This document shows, piece after piece, positions 45,712-54,702 of a stretch of 64,000 bases of DNA. Position 1 is the first letter of the stretch, and the number at the start of each line of letters is the position of its first letter. Origin of the DNA: Candidatus Villigracilis saccharophilus (GTDB lineage Bacteria; Chloroflexota; Anaerolineae; Anaerolineales; Villigracilaceae); contig JADJNA010000047.1 in assembly GCA_016709305.1 (NCBI GenBank), forward strand, positions 1 through 64,000, read 5' to 3'. Made by a program: the position numbers and the translations under genes. The notes under the pieces are model-generated. The model was not told the origin of the DNA and searched no databases. It saw only the letters and a program-made list of their open reading frames with translations.

Positions 45712-47513
45712 TTTATTTCCTTTTCAACCGAGGGCACACAAGCGCGAAGGAAAGCCAAAAACCTCTGTGACCCTTTGATCCTTTGTGGTGAATCATGAAC
45801 CAAAACCATCAAATGTTCCACAATTGGCCCAAGCGCCAGGGCAGGCAGAAAACTCAACGCGCCAACGATCACGATCACGCCGATCAGCCAGGCGATAAAT
45901 AATGGCGTGTGCGTGGGAAGTGTCCCTGCACCTGCTGGGACTTTCTTCTTGCTTGCCAGTGAACCCGCAATTGCCAGTGCAGGGATCGCCAGCCAGTAGC
46001 GTGCGATCAACATGGCAAAGCCAAGGATCGTGTTGTAGAAAGGCGTGTTCGCACCAAGACCCGCAAATGCCGAGCCGTTATTATTCCCAGCGGATGAGAA
46101 CGCATACAACACTTCGCTGAACCCATGCGTGGACGGGTTGTAAATGGTTGCCCTGCCTGCTTCGCTCATCAGCGCAACAGCAGTTCCAGTCAACACCACG
46201 AAGACGGGGATCAGGATCATGATGGAAGCCATCTTCATTTCGTAGGCTTCGATCTTCTTGCCCAAATATTCAGGTGTGCGCCCAACCATTAATCCCGATA
46301 CAAATACTGCGATGATGACGAAAGCCAACATGCCGTACAAACCTGAGCCAACGCCACCATAAATAATCTCGCCCAATTGCATGAGCCACATCGTGACAAG
46401 TCCGCCGAGCGGCATGTATGAATCATGCATGGAGTTGACCGAACCATTCGAAGCGGCGGTTGTAGCAGTTGCCCAAAGCGCAGAATTCACGATCCCAAAA
46501 CGGACTTCCTTGCCTTCCATGTTGCCGCCTGGATTAATGTTCGTTTGGGTTTGGTCAATGCCCATTGCGGCGAATGCAGGGTTGCCGCCTTGTTCTGACC
46601 AGACCGCCACACTGAGCAGTGCAACAAAGATGATGGTCATGACGATCAATAAAGTCCAACCCTGGCGCGTGTCCCCGACCATTTTGCCGAAGGTGTAGCA
46701 CAGCGCGGCAGGGATGATCAGTATGGCGAGCATTTCAAGAAAATTCGAGAACGGTGTCGGGTTCTCAAATGGATGTGCCGAATTGACGTTGAAGAATCCA
46801 CCGCCGTTCGTGCCAAGCTGCTTGATCGCAATTTGCGAAGCCGCAGGCCCAAGCGGAAGGTTTTGTTCTGCCGAAGTCTGTAAACCATTGACCGTCTTAT
46901 ATTCACTGAAAGTTTGCACCACACCCTGCGAGACAAGTGCCAATGCGAGAACGATGGACAAGGGTAATAGGATATACAAAGTGGAACGGGTCAAGTCCAC
47001 CCAAAAGTTGCCGATTGATTTTGTAGTGTGCCTGACAATGCCGCGAATGAACGCGACCAACACAGCCATCCCAGCCGCCGCAGAGACAAAATTCTGCACG
47101 CTCAAGCCGAGCATTTGCGTGAGATAACTCATCGTCACCTCGCCGCCGTATCCCTGCCAGTTGGTGTTGGACGCAAAACTGACAGCCGTATTCCACGAAG
47201 AATCAGCCGACACGGCTCCAAGTCCCTGCGGGTTGAGCGGCAGAATGCCTTGCAGTCTTTGCAGAGCATAGACAAAAAACAAGCCGAGCACGTTGAAGGT
47301 CAACATGGCGATGGCATACACTTTCCAGTCCATTTCATCATTGGGGTCAATACCTGAGATTCGATAAACGAATCTTTCAATTGGCCCCAGAATACGGTCG
47401 AGGAAAGTGCGTTCTCCTTGATAGACTTTTGCCATATACGAGCCAAGTGGTTTTGCCAATGCCAGCAGAACCACCATAAATAAAACGATTTGAATCAAGC
47501 TATAAATGTTCAT
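45708..47513 (-). CDS. kdpA: K+-transporting ATPase subunit KdpA
   Basis: This 601-residue, K+-channel-like subunit carries the pore. Seen: four pore-loop regions including TSFASNTNWQGYGGE-like ASNTNWQGYGGE, KQLGTNGGGFFNVNSAHPFE, ATTAASNGSVNSMHDSYMP and SSAGNNNGSAFAGL. The protein normally stops shortly after GPIVEHLM; here about 29 further residues follow, encoded by DNA that resembles the CACAAAGGATCAAAGG intergenic repeat. Start ATG 47513 overlaps the kdpF stop. Confidence 0.94.
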
Positions 47514-47602
47514 CCAAACCACTCCGGTTTTACAAGAGCCAAAACAAGATAGACAAACAGACCCAGAGTAATTAGCCCAGTGACGAGATATAAAATATTC
47601 AT
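47510..47602 (-). CDS. kdpF: K+-transporting ATPase small subunit KdpF
   Basis: This 30-residue single helix reads VTGLITLGLFVYLVLALVKP in its core and ends EWFG, like other KdpF proteins. It overlaps kdpA on one side and another small gene on the other, both by ATGA. Confidence 0.85.
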   Translation of the reverse strand: MNILYLVTGLITLGLFVYLVLALVKPEWFG

Positions 47603-47697
47603 GACTTATTCTCCATCAGCCGCTCACAGACTTTGACAAGTCCCAGCGTGAGGGCGAAGAAGAGGATGGTCAAGCCGATAAAAAGCAGATCATTCAT
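47599..47697 (-). CDS. Tiny membrane protein upstream of kdpF
   Basis: This 32-residue ORF starts after a very strong ribosome site (GGAGG) and encodes one helix (LLFIGLTILFFALTLGLVKV) with a charged end CERLMENKS. It is the first gene of the kdp unit. Similar tiny ORFs occur before kdpF in some other bacteria, by my recollection. Function unknown. Confidence 0.7.
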   Translation of the reverse strand: MNDLLFIGLTILFFALTLGLVKVCERLMENKS

Positions 47698-47720
47698 AAT
47701 GTGCCTCCATTTCGACTTTA

Positions 47721-47786
47721 GTGTATGCAGTTGTTCATCAATTCGGGGGCAAGAAGGTTGCGTGGGGTATCAAGAAAGTGTCAAGA
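47721..47786 (-). promoter_or_regulatory. kdp operon operator and promoter (KdpE-like box)
   Basis: TCAAGA half-sites at 47770-47775 and 47781-47786 (11-bp period) and a 35-bp block (47721-47755) ending GGGGGCAAGAA match the promoter of the orphan regulator at 31351 with the same 49-bp offset. TACACT on the minus strand is the likely -10. The 11-bp direct repeat fits binding by an OmpR-family dimer. The stretch 47787-47980 beyond it shows nothing recognisable. Confidence 0.65.
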
Positions 47787-47980
47787 GGTTTTTATCAATA
47801 GTCTGGGAAATCCCCCAATTTGAGCCGGAATCCCACAGAGCAACTCCAGCCTGTGGAACAGAATCAGCTGGCGGCGGAGTCTGAGGCGGGATTTTCCTCG
47901 ACCACCAGCAAAGTATGGAATTGGAGCTATCAAAAAGTCTCATAATTTTATTAGAAATTAAATTCAGCACTTTTTGCTCT

Positions 47981-47986
47981 TATAAT
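47981..47986 (+). promoter_or_regulatory. -10 box of sigma factor gene, leaderless mRNA likely
   Basis: A perfect TATAAT lies 8 bases before the start codon at 47995, leaving almost no 5' leader. Confidence 0.5.
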
Positions 47987-47994
47987 GAGAAGTC

Positions 47995-48633
47995 ATGACA
48001 ACACGCACGAACGAAGTTTGGCTAAACGACCTCCGCTCAACTGGAACACCTTATGAAGACGCGCTGAACGATCTGCGCGCCATCATTCAAAAGGGGTTGC
48101 CATACGCACTGACACGCTGGCTCTCTTCAGACGATCCACTTTTCCAGCCCCTCGTCGATGAAGTTACACAGGAAACCCTGTTGCGCGTGCTTGACCAACT
48201 GGGCACATTTGAAGGCCGCAGTCTCTTTACTACATGGGTACATAAAATTGCAATCCGCATTGCGTTGACTGAACTCCGCCGTAAACGCTGGCGGGACTCC
48301 TCTCTCGATGAGTTAACCGAAAATGAAGACGCTCCCCCGCCCCCCGGCCTGCTCGCTGATTCTCAGACATCCCCAGAAACTTCAGCAGAACGCTCAGATA
48401 TGCTCGTGCGTGTGCGCCGCATTCTTGAAGATGAATTGACACCCAAACAACGCGAGGCCCTGGTTTTGCTAGGTTTACAGGATATGCCCATGGAAGAAGC
48501 AGCAAAACGCATGAAGACCAATCGCAATGCCTTATATAAACTCCTGCACGATGCCCGTCTAAGATTAAAAAGACGACTCGCCCTAGAAGATCTTAATCCG
48601 CAGGATTTATTGATGGCCTTCGAGCAAAAGTAA
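47995..48633 (+). CDS. RNA polymerase sigma factor, ECF-like sigma-70 family
   Basis: This 212-residue protein has a region 2 segment with DEVTQETLLRVLDQLGTFEG and TTWVHKIAIRIALTELRRKR, and a region 4 helix-turn-helix with LTPKQREALVLLGLQDMPME and EAAKRMKTNRNALYKLLHDA. The region between is long and Pro-rich. It directs polymerase to a special promoter set. The next gene encodes a zinc-finger anti-sigma-like protein. Confidence 0.88.
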   Translation: MTTRTNEVWLNDLRSTGTPYEDALNDLRAIIQKGLPYALTRWLSSDDPLFQPLVDEVTQETLLRVLDQLGTFEGRSLFTTWVHKIAIRIALTELRRKRWRDSSLDELTENEDAPPPPGLLADSQTSPETSAERSDMLVRVRRILEDELTPKQREALVLLGLQDMPMEEAAKRMKTNRNALYKLLHDARLRLKRRLALEDLNPQDLLMAFEQK

Positions 48634-48665
48634 GATTAATATTTGATTAATCGTCAATCATACGT

Positions 48666-48953
48666 ATGAATATAAAGAGTCTTCTCCAACGTATCCAACA
48701 CACCTTCAAACCGCAGGAAGAACTGCAAGATGAAGCCGTTCTCAAGTTTTTACATATCCTTGAAAACGCCCGCGCTGAGGAAATGTCCTGCGGCGACTTA
48801 TATGCTCATTTGGATGAGTTCGTGGAAAGGGAAGTCCAGTCAAAGGATGCCGAGAAGATCGCCCCGCTCATTCGCGAACATTTGGACATTTGCTCAGAAT
48901 GCTGTGAAGAATATGAAGCACTTCTAAATGTGATCGAACACACCACTGAATAA
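48666..48953 (+). CDS. Zinc-finger anti-sigma-like protein
   Basis: This 95-residue soluble protein has a central Cys in MSCGDLYAHLDEFVE and a later HLDICSECCEEYEALL, which gives the His-x3-Cys-x2-Cys zinc motif of ZAS anti-sigma factors. It lacks a membrane helix. Downstream of the sigma gene by 32 bp, it probably controls it. Confidence 0.75.
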   Translation: MNIKSLLQRIQHTFKPQEELQDEAVLKFLHILENARAEEMSCGDLYAHLDEFVEREVQSKDAEKIAPLIREHLDICSECCEEYEALLNVIEHTTE

Positions 48954-48955
48954 TA

Positions 48956-48983
48956 AAAATGACGGGAAATCCCGTCATTTTTT
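48956..48983 (+). terminator. Terminator after sigma/anti-sigma pair
   Basis: ATGACGGG and CCCGTCAT arms with loop AAAT, flanked by A and T runs; it can serve both strands. Confidence 0.85.
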
Positions 48984-48985
48984 TG

Positions 48986-49492
48986 CTATTTGTGGAATAA
49001 CTTCTCTCCTGCTCGTATTGCCACCTCCAAGCGATTCTCCGCCGGCGTGATCGGACAGGACCACATCTCGTTATAAGCGCAATATGGATTGTAAGCGATG
49101 TTAAAATCCACAAGAAAGCGGCCACCCACCAAAGGTTCAGGTTCAAGATAACGCCCGGCGGGATAGGTTTCACTGCCTGCCAATGAATCAACGAAGGGCA
49201 GGAAATAACCATGCTGGTTTTGGTAAATGGTCAACTCCGCCTCAGTACCATCCACATCAAAACGGAACCTTCCAAATTTCTCATAGTGCTGAACATCACC
49301 TGTCGAAGTCTGCATCTCAAAGGAATCCTTGGCGGGGAATTCATCCACCTTGACTTCCAAACGTAAAGATGCCTCTTCAGGAAAATAATTCAATCCTGTA
49401 AAACCCTGTTTTTGCTCGCGTGTCAAAGGGCTTTGTGGATGGCTTGCATAAAATTCGTTCTTCTCCGAACGAAACGCTTCTAATTCTGTCAT
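48986..49492 (-). CDS. DUF1684-family protein
   Basis: The 168-residue soluble protein has the conserved pattern of DUF1684: N-terminal FRSEKNEFYASHPQSPLT, GLNYFPEEASLRL, DGTEAELTIYQNQHGYFLPF, then the strongest block RFLVDFNIAYNPYCAYNEMW with SCPITPAENRLEVAI. Biochemical role unknown. It stands alone on the minus strand. The 200 bp upstream (49493-49694) show nothing beyond a possible TATAAC promoter for thpR. Confidence 0.85.
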   Translation of the reverse strand: MTELEAFRSEKNEFYASHPQSPLTREQKQGFTGLNYFPEEASLRLEVKVDEFPAKDSFEMQTSTGDVQHYEKFGRFRFDVDGTEAELTIYQNQHGYFLPFVDSLAGSETYPAGRYLEPEPLVGGRFLVDFNIAYNPYCAYNEMWSCPITPAENRLEVAIRAGEKLFHK

Positions 49493-49694
49493 GGTTCCTC
49501 CAATATTTTGTGATTAGACTGTCAGTGTAACTAGTTTCTTACAGAACAATAACTGTCAAGTCCGCCCTTGCCAATTCATCTGGTTTATGCTATTTTTAGT
49601 GCCATTGAGCTTGCATTCACTGGTATCGCGATCAGGCTGCTAAATCTGAATATATCCGTGGAATAAGGTATAACAAAAGGTGTAAACGGATCGT

Positions 49695-50291
49695 ATGGGT
49701 CTTCTACGCGCATTCATTGCCATTGAATTTCCCCCGCATCTTCGAAATGCAATTGAAAAGGAAACTGCCGGCCTGCGCCGCGCTTTGGGAGAGGATATCA
49801 TCCGCTGGATCCCCGCCCAAAATATGCATTTGACCTTAAAATTCATTGGAGATATAGCCGGTTCTCATGTGGAATTTCTGAAACAGCTGCTCATGCGCGA
49901 AGCCGCTTTGCATATGCAGTTTGATCTTCAGCTTGGCGGCCTTGGCGCATATCCGAACTCGCGCAAGCCCCGCGTTCTATGGATTGGAGTTCATGCCCCG
50001 GCAGATCTGGCAATCCTCCAAAAAAAACTCGAATCAGGCGTTACCCGGCTTGGTTATGAACAGGCAGATCAGCCTTTCTCACCGCATCTTACCATCGGGC
50101 GTGTTCGGCAGAACATCAATCCGTTGGATCTGCCAAAGATTCGTGCGGCAATGGATAATATTCAACTTGGTAATATTGGCATTGCCAGAATAGACTCGAT
50201 CCATCTTATTAAAAGTGACTTACAACCAAGCGGCTCCATCTATACAAGGTTATTTTCCGCTCCACTATCAAAATCAAGAGGTGAAATCTGA
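49695..50291 (+). CDS. thpR: RNA 2',3'-cyclic phosphodiesterase ThpR (2H family)
   Basis: This 198-residue protein has the two catalytic His-x-Thr motifs MHLTLKFIGD (about residue 46) and SPHLTIGRVR (about 130), typical of LigT/ThpR. It opens 2',3'-cyclic phosphates on RNA ends. Start RLLRAFIAIEFPP-like (GLLRAFIAIEFPPHLRNAIE) is typical. Its stop overlaps the proposed CTG start of rsfS. Confidence 0.92.
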   Translation: MGLLRAFIAIEFPPHLRNAIEKETAGLRRALGEDIIRWIPAQNMHLTLKFIGDIAGSHVEFLKQLLMREAALHMQFDLQLGGLGAYPNSRKPRVLWIGVHAPADLAILQKKLESGVTRLGYEQADQPFSPHLTIGRVRQNINPLDLPKIRAAMDNIQLGNIGIARIDSIHLIKSDLQPSGSIYTRLFSAPLSKSRGEI

Positions 50292-50632
50292 ACGCACTCG
50301 AACTTGCTCGTGAAATCGTAAACTCCCTGGAAGACAAAAAAGGGGAAGATATAGTTCTAATCGATTTGAAAGATATTGTCTCATTCACAGACTATTTTAT
50401 TATTTGTACCGGCACAAGCGACCGTATGTTGGACGCCCTCGCCAAAGCCACCGTTGAAGACATCCGCAGCAAATACAAGAAAAAGGGAAAGCAACAAGGT
50501 TTCTCACGCGATGGCTGGGTGATCGTGGATTTTGGGGATGTGGTCGTACACCTCTTCTCAACCGATCAACGCGACTTTTACAATCTCGAAGAATTATGGG
50601 AAGATGGAAAGGTATTATTGAGAGTACAGTAG
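50288..50632 (+). CDS. rsfS: Ribosome silencing factor RsfS, probable CTG start
   Basis: RsfS binds uL14 and keeps ribosomal subunits apart in starvation. The protein has KDIVSFTDYFIICTGTSDRM, GWVIVDFGDVVVHLFSTDQR and FYNLEELWED. The only ATG/TTG start in the frame (TTG 50366) would remove the first 26 residues (NALELAREIVNSLEDKKGED), which fit the family well. CTG at 50288 gives 114 residues, has AGAGGTG at the right distance and overlaps the thpR stop as CTGA. A sequence error of ATG is also possible. Confidence 0.88.
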   Translation: MNALELAREIVNSLEDKKGEDIVLIDLKDIVSFTDYFIICTGTSDRMLDALAKATVEDIRSKYKKKGKQQGFSRDGWVIVDFGDVVVHLFSTDQRDFYNLEELWEDGKVLLRVQ

Positions 50633-50688
50633 GATTGCAGCACTGTAGACTGATAAACAAATAGACAACTTGCATACAAACAAAACAC

Positions 50689-50722
50689 AAAAAATCCCGC
50701 GCGTATCGCGCGGGATTTTTTC
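50689..50722. terminator. Bidirectional terminator between rsfS and ndk
   Basis: ATCCCGCGCG and CGCGCGGGAT arms with loop TAT, flanked by A and T runs, serve both converging genes. Confidence 0.9.
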
Positions 50723-50752
50723 ATTTACCTTTACTTAATTTACTGTGCCTAC

Positions 50753-51205
50753 CTATTTCTCGAACACCCACGCGTCCACAGCGCGATTCCAATCAACCAA
50801 TTCTTCGGCTTTGAACCAGAGTCCTACTTCACGAACACCAGTCTCCGGCTTATCCGAAGCATGAATAAGGTTACGGCCTACTTCAAGAGCATAATCATGG
50901 CGAATTGTGCCAGGCGCGGCTTCGACAGGCTTGGTGGATCCAACCGTCTGACGAACAGCAGCAACCGCATTGGGACCTTCCCAAACCATCGCCATAACAG
51001 GCGCGGACGTAATATAAGAAATGAGACCAGCATAAAATGGTTTCCCAACATGTTCAGCATAATGTGTCTCAGCCAATGATTGACCAACCTGAATAAACTT
51101 CGCACCTACCAGTCGAAGTCCGCGGCGTTCAAAGCGTGCAATCACCTCACCGATCAACCCACGTTGCACACCATCGGGTTTTACAAGTACAAGCGTTCTT
51201 TCCAC
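50753..51205 (-). CDS. ndk: Nucleoside diphosphate kinase
   Basis: This 150-residue enzyme transfers phosphate between nucleoside di- and triphosphates. Start MERTLVLVKPDGVQRGLIGE carries the nucleotide-binding Lys. The catalytic His is in LEVGRNLIHASDKPETGVRE, and VGSTKPVEAAPGTIRHDYAL is typical. Confidence 0.97.
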   Translation of the reverse strand: MERTLVLVKPDGVQRGLIGEVIARFERRGLRLVGAKFIQVGQSLAETHYAEHVGKPFYAGLISYITSAPVMAMVWEGPNAVAAVRQTVGSTKPVEAAPGTIRHDYALEVGRNLIHASDKPETGVREVGLWFKAEELVDWNRAVDAWVFEK

Positions 51206-51280
51206 AGAAATTCCTCCAAATAATATAAGTATGATACTCCCCAGTGCGATGTCCTGTCTCTCGCACTGGGATGGTATTTA

Positions 51281-54200
51281 TTAGCGTATTAGTTCTTCAG
51301 CCTTGTTATAAGCCTCGAGTGCTTCCTTCAAGCGATTGGAACGCATGTACGCATCGCCTAAAGTTTGCCAGATACCAACTTCCACCGGATAGCGATATAG
51401 CGACTCGCTCAGATCACGGATGGCTTCTTCGAGATTCTTGCCTTTTTTAATGAGCTTCCCGTAATGATCCAATGCAGCTGGGATATCACCTCGGTCCAAC
51501 TCATCCTTGGCTTGATTCAACACCTCTGTAATGTTCTGCCCTTCAGGCTGGATCTGCCGCACAGACAAACCAGATTTCTTTTTGGCTGGAGCAAGTTTTG
51601 AAACCGGCAATTCAGGCTCGGGGAATTCAGCGTCAAGCTGAACAGGGATGACAGGTTGTAAAGAAATAGTCTCAACACTCTGATGGATCTCTTCAACAGC
51701 CATTTCCTGCACAGGCACCGAAACAGGTTGGGACGTTTCCACTTCCACAGGGTGCCAATCAGAAGGAGAGGTGGGTTGGAGCGGCTGCGGCTTCTCATCT
51801 GCTTCCCATTGCTCGCGATGCATCCATGGGGGGAGATCATCATCTTCTTCCAATCCTTCAACCTGCGCAGACTCCTCTTCAACACCTTGCAGCCAATCGG
51901 GCAGATCGGCTTTCAGACTGACAGGGGCAGGTTCTTCGGCAGGCACAGAAGCGGGAATTTGTGATTCCTGTTCGACGGATTTCTTCCACGCATCCTCTTC
52001 CAAATCCGCCTGATCCGCTGCGTCGACACCGCTTAACCAATCAGGCAGGTCAGAATTCGCAGCTACAGGCTCTTCAGTGAAACTGGAAGCGGGAGATGCC
52101 GCGGCCAAAATCGATCCCGGAGTTGGCATCGCTTCAAATGGAAGTCCAGGTTCGTCATCCAAACCGCTCAACCAGCTTGAAAGATCATGATCATTCAAAC
52201 TATTTTCACTTATGCTGCTCTTTACTGAGGATTCCTCTTCAGCATCGCTTAACCATTTTGGAAGATCAGAATCTTGCGAAGGTATTTCCTCTTTCTCGGC
52301 AAAGTCGAATCGATTGTCCGTACTGATTGATTGCTGCCCATGTTTTAACCATTCAGGAATTTCAGCATTCTGAAGATTTTGTTCTTCGGGTTGCCCAGAT
52401 TTGGGCTTCAAGTCCTTCACCCAATCTGGAATATCAGTTGCTTCGCTGGCAAGCGGGGTTATGAACTCATCCTTCTTTTCAGGATCATCAAGATTACGCA
52501 GCCAGATGCCCGTTTCATCGTTTGCAGGCATAGCGGATGCGCTTGCAAAATCAGCGAGGAATTGTTCGCCGGTCTTCTGCTTATCTTCTTCTGTGTTGGC
52601 AGAAGATTCGACTTCTCCGATAGCCTGAGCTTGCTGTACCCATTCGGGCGGTGTATCACTGCGTTTATTCGGGTCAGTGACCATCTCTTCAGGTTTGGCC
52701 CCGTGCTTGGCCGCCAGTGATTCAAGCCAGGCCACTGCGTCATCCTGTTCCTGGGCAGAAGTCCCCAAGTTTTGTGCTGATGACTGGTCAGTTGTTTGTT
52801 GATTAATATTCTGCGCCTGTTGAACCCATTCGGGCGCTGTATCACTGCGTTTGTTCGGGTCAGTGACCATCTCTTCAGGCTTGGCCCCGTGCTTGGCCGC
52901 CAGTGATTCAAGCCAGGCCACCGCATCATCCTGTTCCTGAACAGTTGAACCGAGCGTCTCAACACTAGGCGGCGTGGATGTTACCGGTTGAATTGGCTGC
53001 AAGTCATCAAGCCCATCCAACCAATCAGGAAGGTCACTCACCTGGTTTGGCATTGACTCTGAAGACGGCGTACTAAACAAATCTGAAATAGTAGTGGATT
53101 GTGTGGGTAGCGGCTCAGAAGATTGCGGGCTATCCAGACCGCTTAACCACTCAGGGAGTTCAGCAGCTGATATTTCTGACGGGGTTTCAGAGGGTTTATC
53201 AATCTCGTTCAGCCAATCCGGCGCAACAGCTGATTGGGATGGCGAAGGTTCGGGGATTTTCACATCATCAAGGGCATCCAGCCAATCTGGAACCTCACTG
53301 GATTGAGTTGATATATTTTCAGGCGTTTTTGAATCACCAAGGCCGCTTAACCAATCAGGTACTTCACCAGATTGCACCAAGGCTGCTTCATCTGTCGGCA
53401 GATTTAGCCAATCTGGAGCATCTTTTACCGGCGCAGATTCAGAAACTGAAAGTGGCTCACCGTCACCAAGCTCGGATAACCAATCAGGAGTATCTATGGA
53501 TTGTTCGGAGCCAAATTGAGCGTCCGCAGCTTTCTGCTCGCCAGCTGGAGCTTGTTCCTTGAGCCAGTCCGGAAGGTCTGCCGGTACAAGATCGTCACTG
53601 CCGGCGGGTTCCGAATCGAATATTGAAGTGGGCTGTTCGGGCGTTTTTGATTCTTCCCATCCCGCAGCACGTAGAAAATCAGGAATATCCTCGTTTTGCG
53701 GCGTAATTGATTCAAATTCAAGCGGAGCCTGGATTTGAGAGGGTGTCTCTGACTTTAACCAATCCGGTTGATCATCGACACTAACAGACGCCAGCCCGAC
53801 CGCTGTAGAAGCCGCGAGCCCAATCCCCAAGGAAGCACCCCATTCCTGCCCCATCGGCACATCATCGCCTGTATATTCAAGATGCTCCAAATTGACAGCG
53901 GCATCCGGGACTTCATTTATTTTAAATACAGAGCTTTTTGCAAGCGCGGCATACGGATCCAGTTCAATGACCCGCGCACGATACACCTGTGTGCTCTCCG
54001 CGTCAACGGCGGATGGCAGGAGTTCAACCATTATGCGATTCGCATCGAAGCAAAATGGATACTGCTTTAATAGCCGTGAACAAATATCCGAGGCATCCGC
54101 TTTTTGATTACTAAGAAAATAAGACCGCGCAAGCAAGACCTGCATATCACTGCGAGTTGGATCTTCAGCAAGCACAGTGTGGATCTCAGCAATGGCTTGG

Positions 54201-54640
54201 GAATGCAATTCACCCTGCACATACATATGCGCCAACGCGCCGCGCGTCATTCGTATCTTGGGCGGCTCCATTCCATCGCGGCGGCCATAAAGTCTTTGTA
54301 ATTCACTTTGAATGGCGGCATTGGAAGGTTGAGACTCAAATGCGCGTTCCATATGCCAAATGGCATCATCGGATTTGTTCTGCTCATCACGGATGATGCT
54401 CATCCCAACATGAGCCACAAAATCTTCAGGAACAGCCATCAGCACACGGCTAAAAATATCCACGGCTTCGTTATAACGTTTCGCTTCAAGATACGCCTTA
54501 CCAAGCAAACGATAGGTTTCCAAATGCTTTGGGAAGGTTCTTAAGATATGATGGCAGTGTGCAACAGCCTCATCTGTATTTCCCTGATCAATGAGGCTTT
54601 CAATTTCACGATTGTAAATTCTTAACGAGACTTTTGCCAT
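51281..54640 (-). CDS. Giant TPR protein with repeated Pro-Asp-Trp-Leu motifs
   Basis: The product has 1119 residues. TPR repeats cover about residues 1-230 (for example AYLEAKRYNEAVDIFSRVLM) and 1050-1119 (AYMRSNRLKEALEAYNKAEE). Between them is an 800-residue acidic, low-complexity region holding about 19 copies of a short motif P-D/E-W-L/V, often preceded by Ala, Val, Ile or Leu and followed by SGL or similar (VPDWLSGLGD, LPDWLDGLDD, IPEWLKHG). One 62-residue segment is duplicated in tandem. No signal peptide or membrane helix is seen. It looks like a scaffold whose motifs dock to a partner; function unknown. It was read in one frame without break. Confidence 0.8.
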   Translation of the reverse strand: MAKVSLRIYNREIESLIDQGNTDEAVAHCHHILRTFPKHLETYRLLGKAYLEAKRYNEAVDIFSRVLMAVPEDFVAHVGMSIIRDEQNKSDDAIWHMERAFESQPSNAAIQSELQRLYGRRDGMEPPKIRMTRGALAHMYVQGELHSQAIAEIHTVLAEDPTRSDMQVLLARSYFLSNQKADASDICSRLLKQYPFCFDANRIMVELLPSAVDAESTQVYRARVIELDPYAALAKSSVFKINEVPDAAVNLEHLEYTGDDVPMGQEWGASLGIGLAASTAVGLASVSVDDQPDWLKSETPSQIQAPLEFESITPQNEDIPDFLRAAGWEESKTPEQPTSIFDSEPAGSDDLVPADLPDWLKEQAPAGEQKAADAQFGSEQSIDTPDWLSELGDGEPLSVSESAPVKDAPDWLNLPTDEAALVQSGEVPDWLSGLGDSKTPENISTQSSEVPDWLDALDDVKIPEPSPSQSAVAPDWLNEIDKPSETPSEISAAELPEWLSGLDSPQSSEPLPTQSTTISDLFSTPSSESMPNQVSDLPDWLDGLDDLQPIQPVTSTPPSVETLGSTVQEQDDAVAWLESLAAKHGAKPEEMVTDPNKRSDTAPEWVQQAQNINQQTTDQSSAQNLGTSAQEQDDAVAWLESLAAKHGAKPEEMVTDPNKRSDTPPEWVQQAQAIGEVESSANTEEDKQKTGEQFLADFASASAMPANDETGIWLRNLDDPEKKDEFITPLASEATDIPDWVKDLKPKSGQPEEQNLQNAEIPEWLKHGQQSISTDNRFDFAEKEEIPSQDSDLPKWLSDAEEESSVKSSISENSLNDHDLSSWLSGLDDEPGLPFEAMPTPGSILAAASPASSFTEEPVAANSDLPDWLSGVDAADQADLEEDAWKKSVEQESQIPASVPAEEPAPVSLKADLPDWLQGVEEESAQVEGLEEDDDLPPWMHREQWEADEKPQPLQPTSPSDWHPVEVETSQPVSVPVQEMAVEEIHQSVETISLQPVIPVQLDAEFPEPELPVSKLAPAKKKSGLSVRQIQPEGQNITEVLNQAKDELDRGDIPAALDHYGKLIKKGKNLEEAIRDLSESLYRYPVEVGIWQTLGDAYMRSNRLKEALEAYNKAEELIR
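52638..52940 (-). repeat. Tandem coding duplication within the TPR protein
   Basis: 52638-52754 and 52824-52940 are near-identical 117-bp copies with a 186-bp period, encoding DDAVAWLESLAAKHGAKPEE and MVTDPNKRSD twice. The high nucleotide identity indicates a recent duplication. Confidence 0.85.
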
Positions 54641-54702
54641 TGCATTTTTCCTGAAGTGAAATTTGTCTGATTCTTAAAAATTTCGCAATCCTAAATACTA
54701 TT

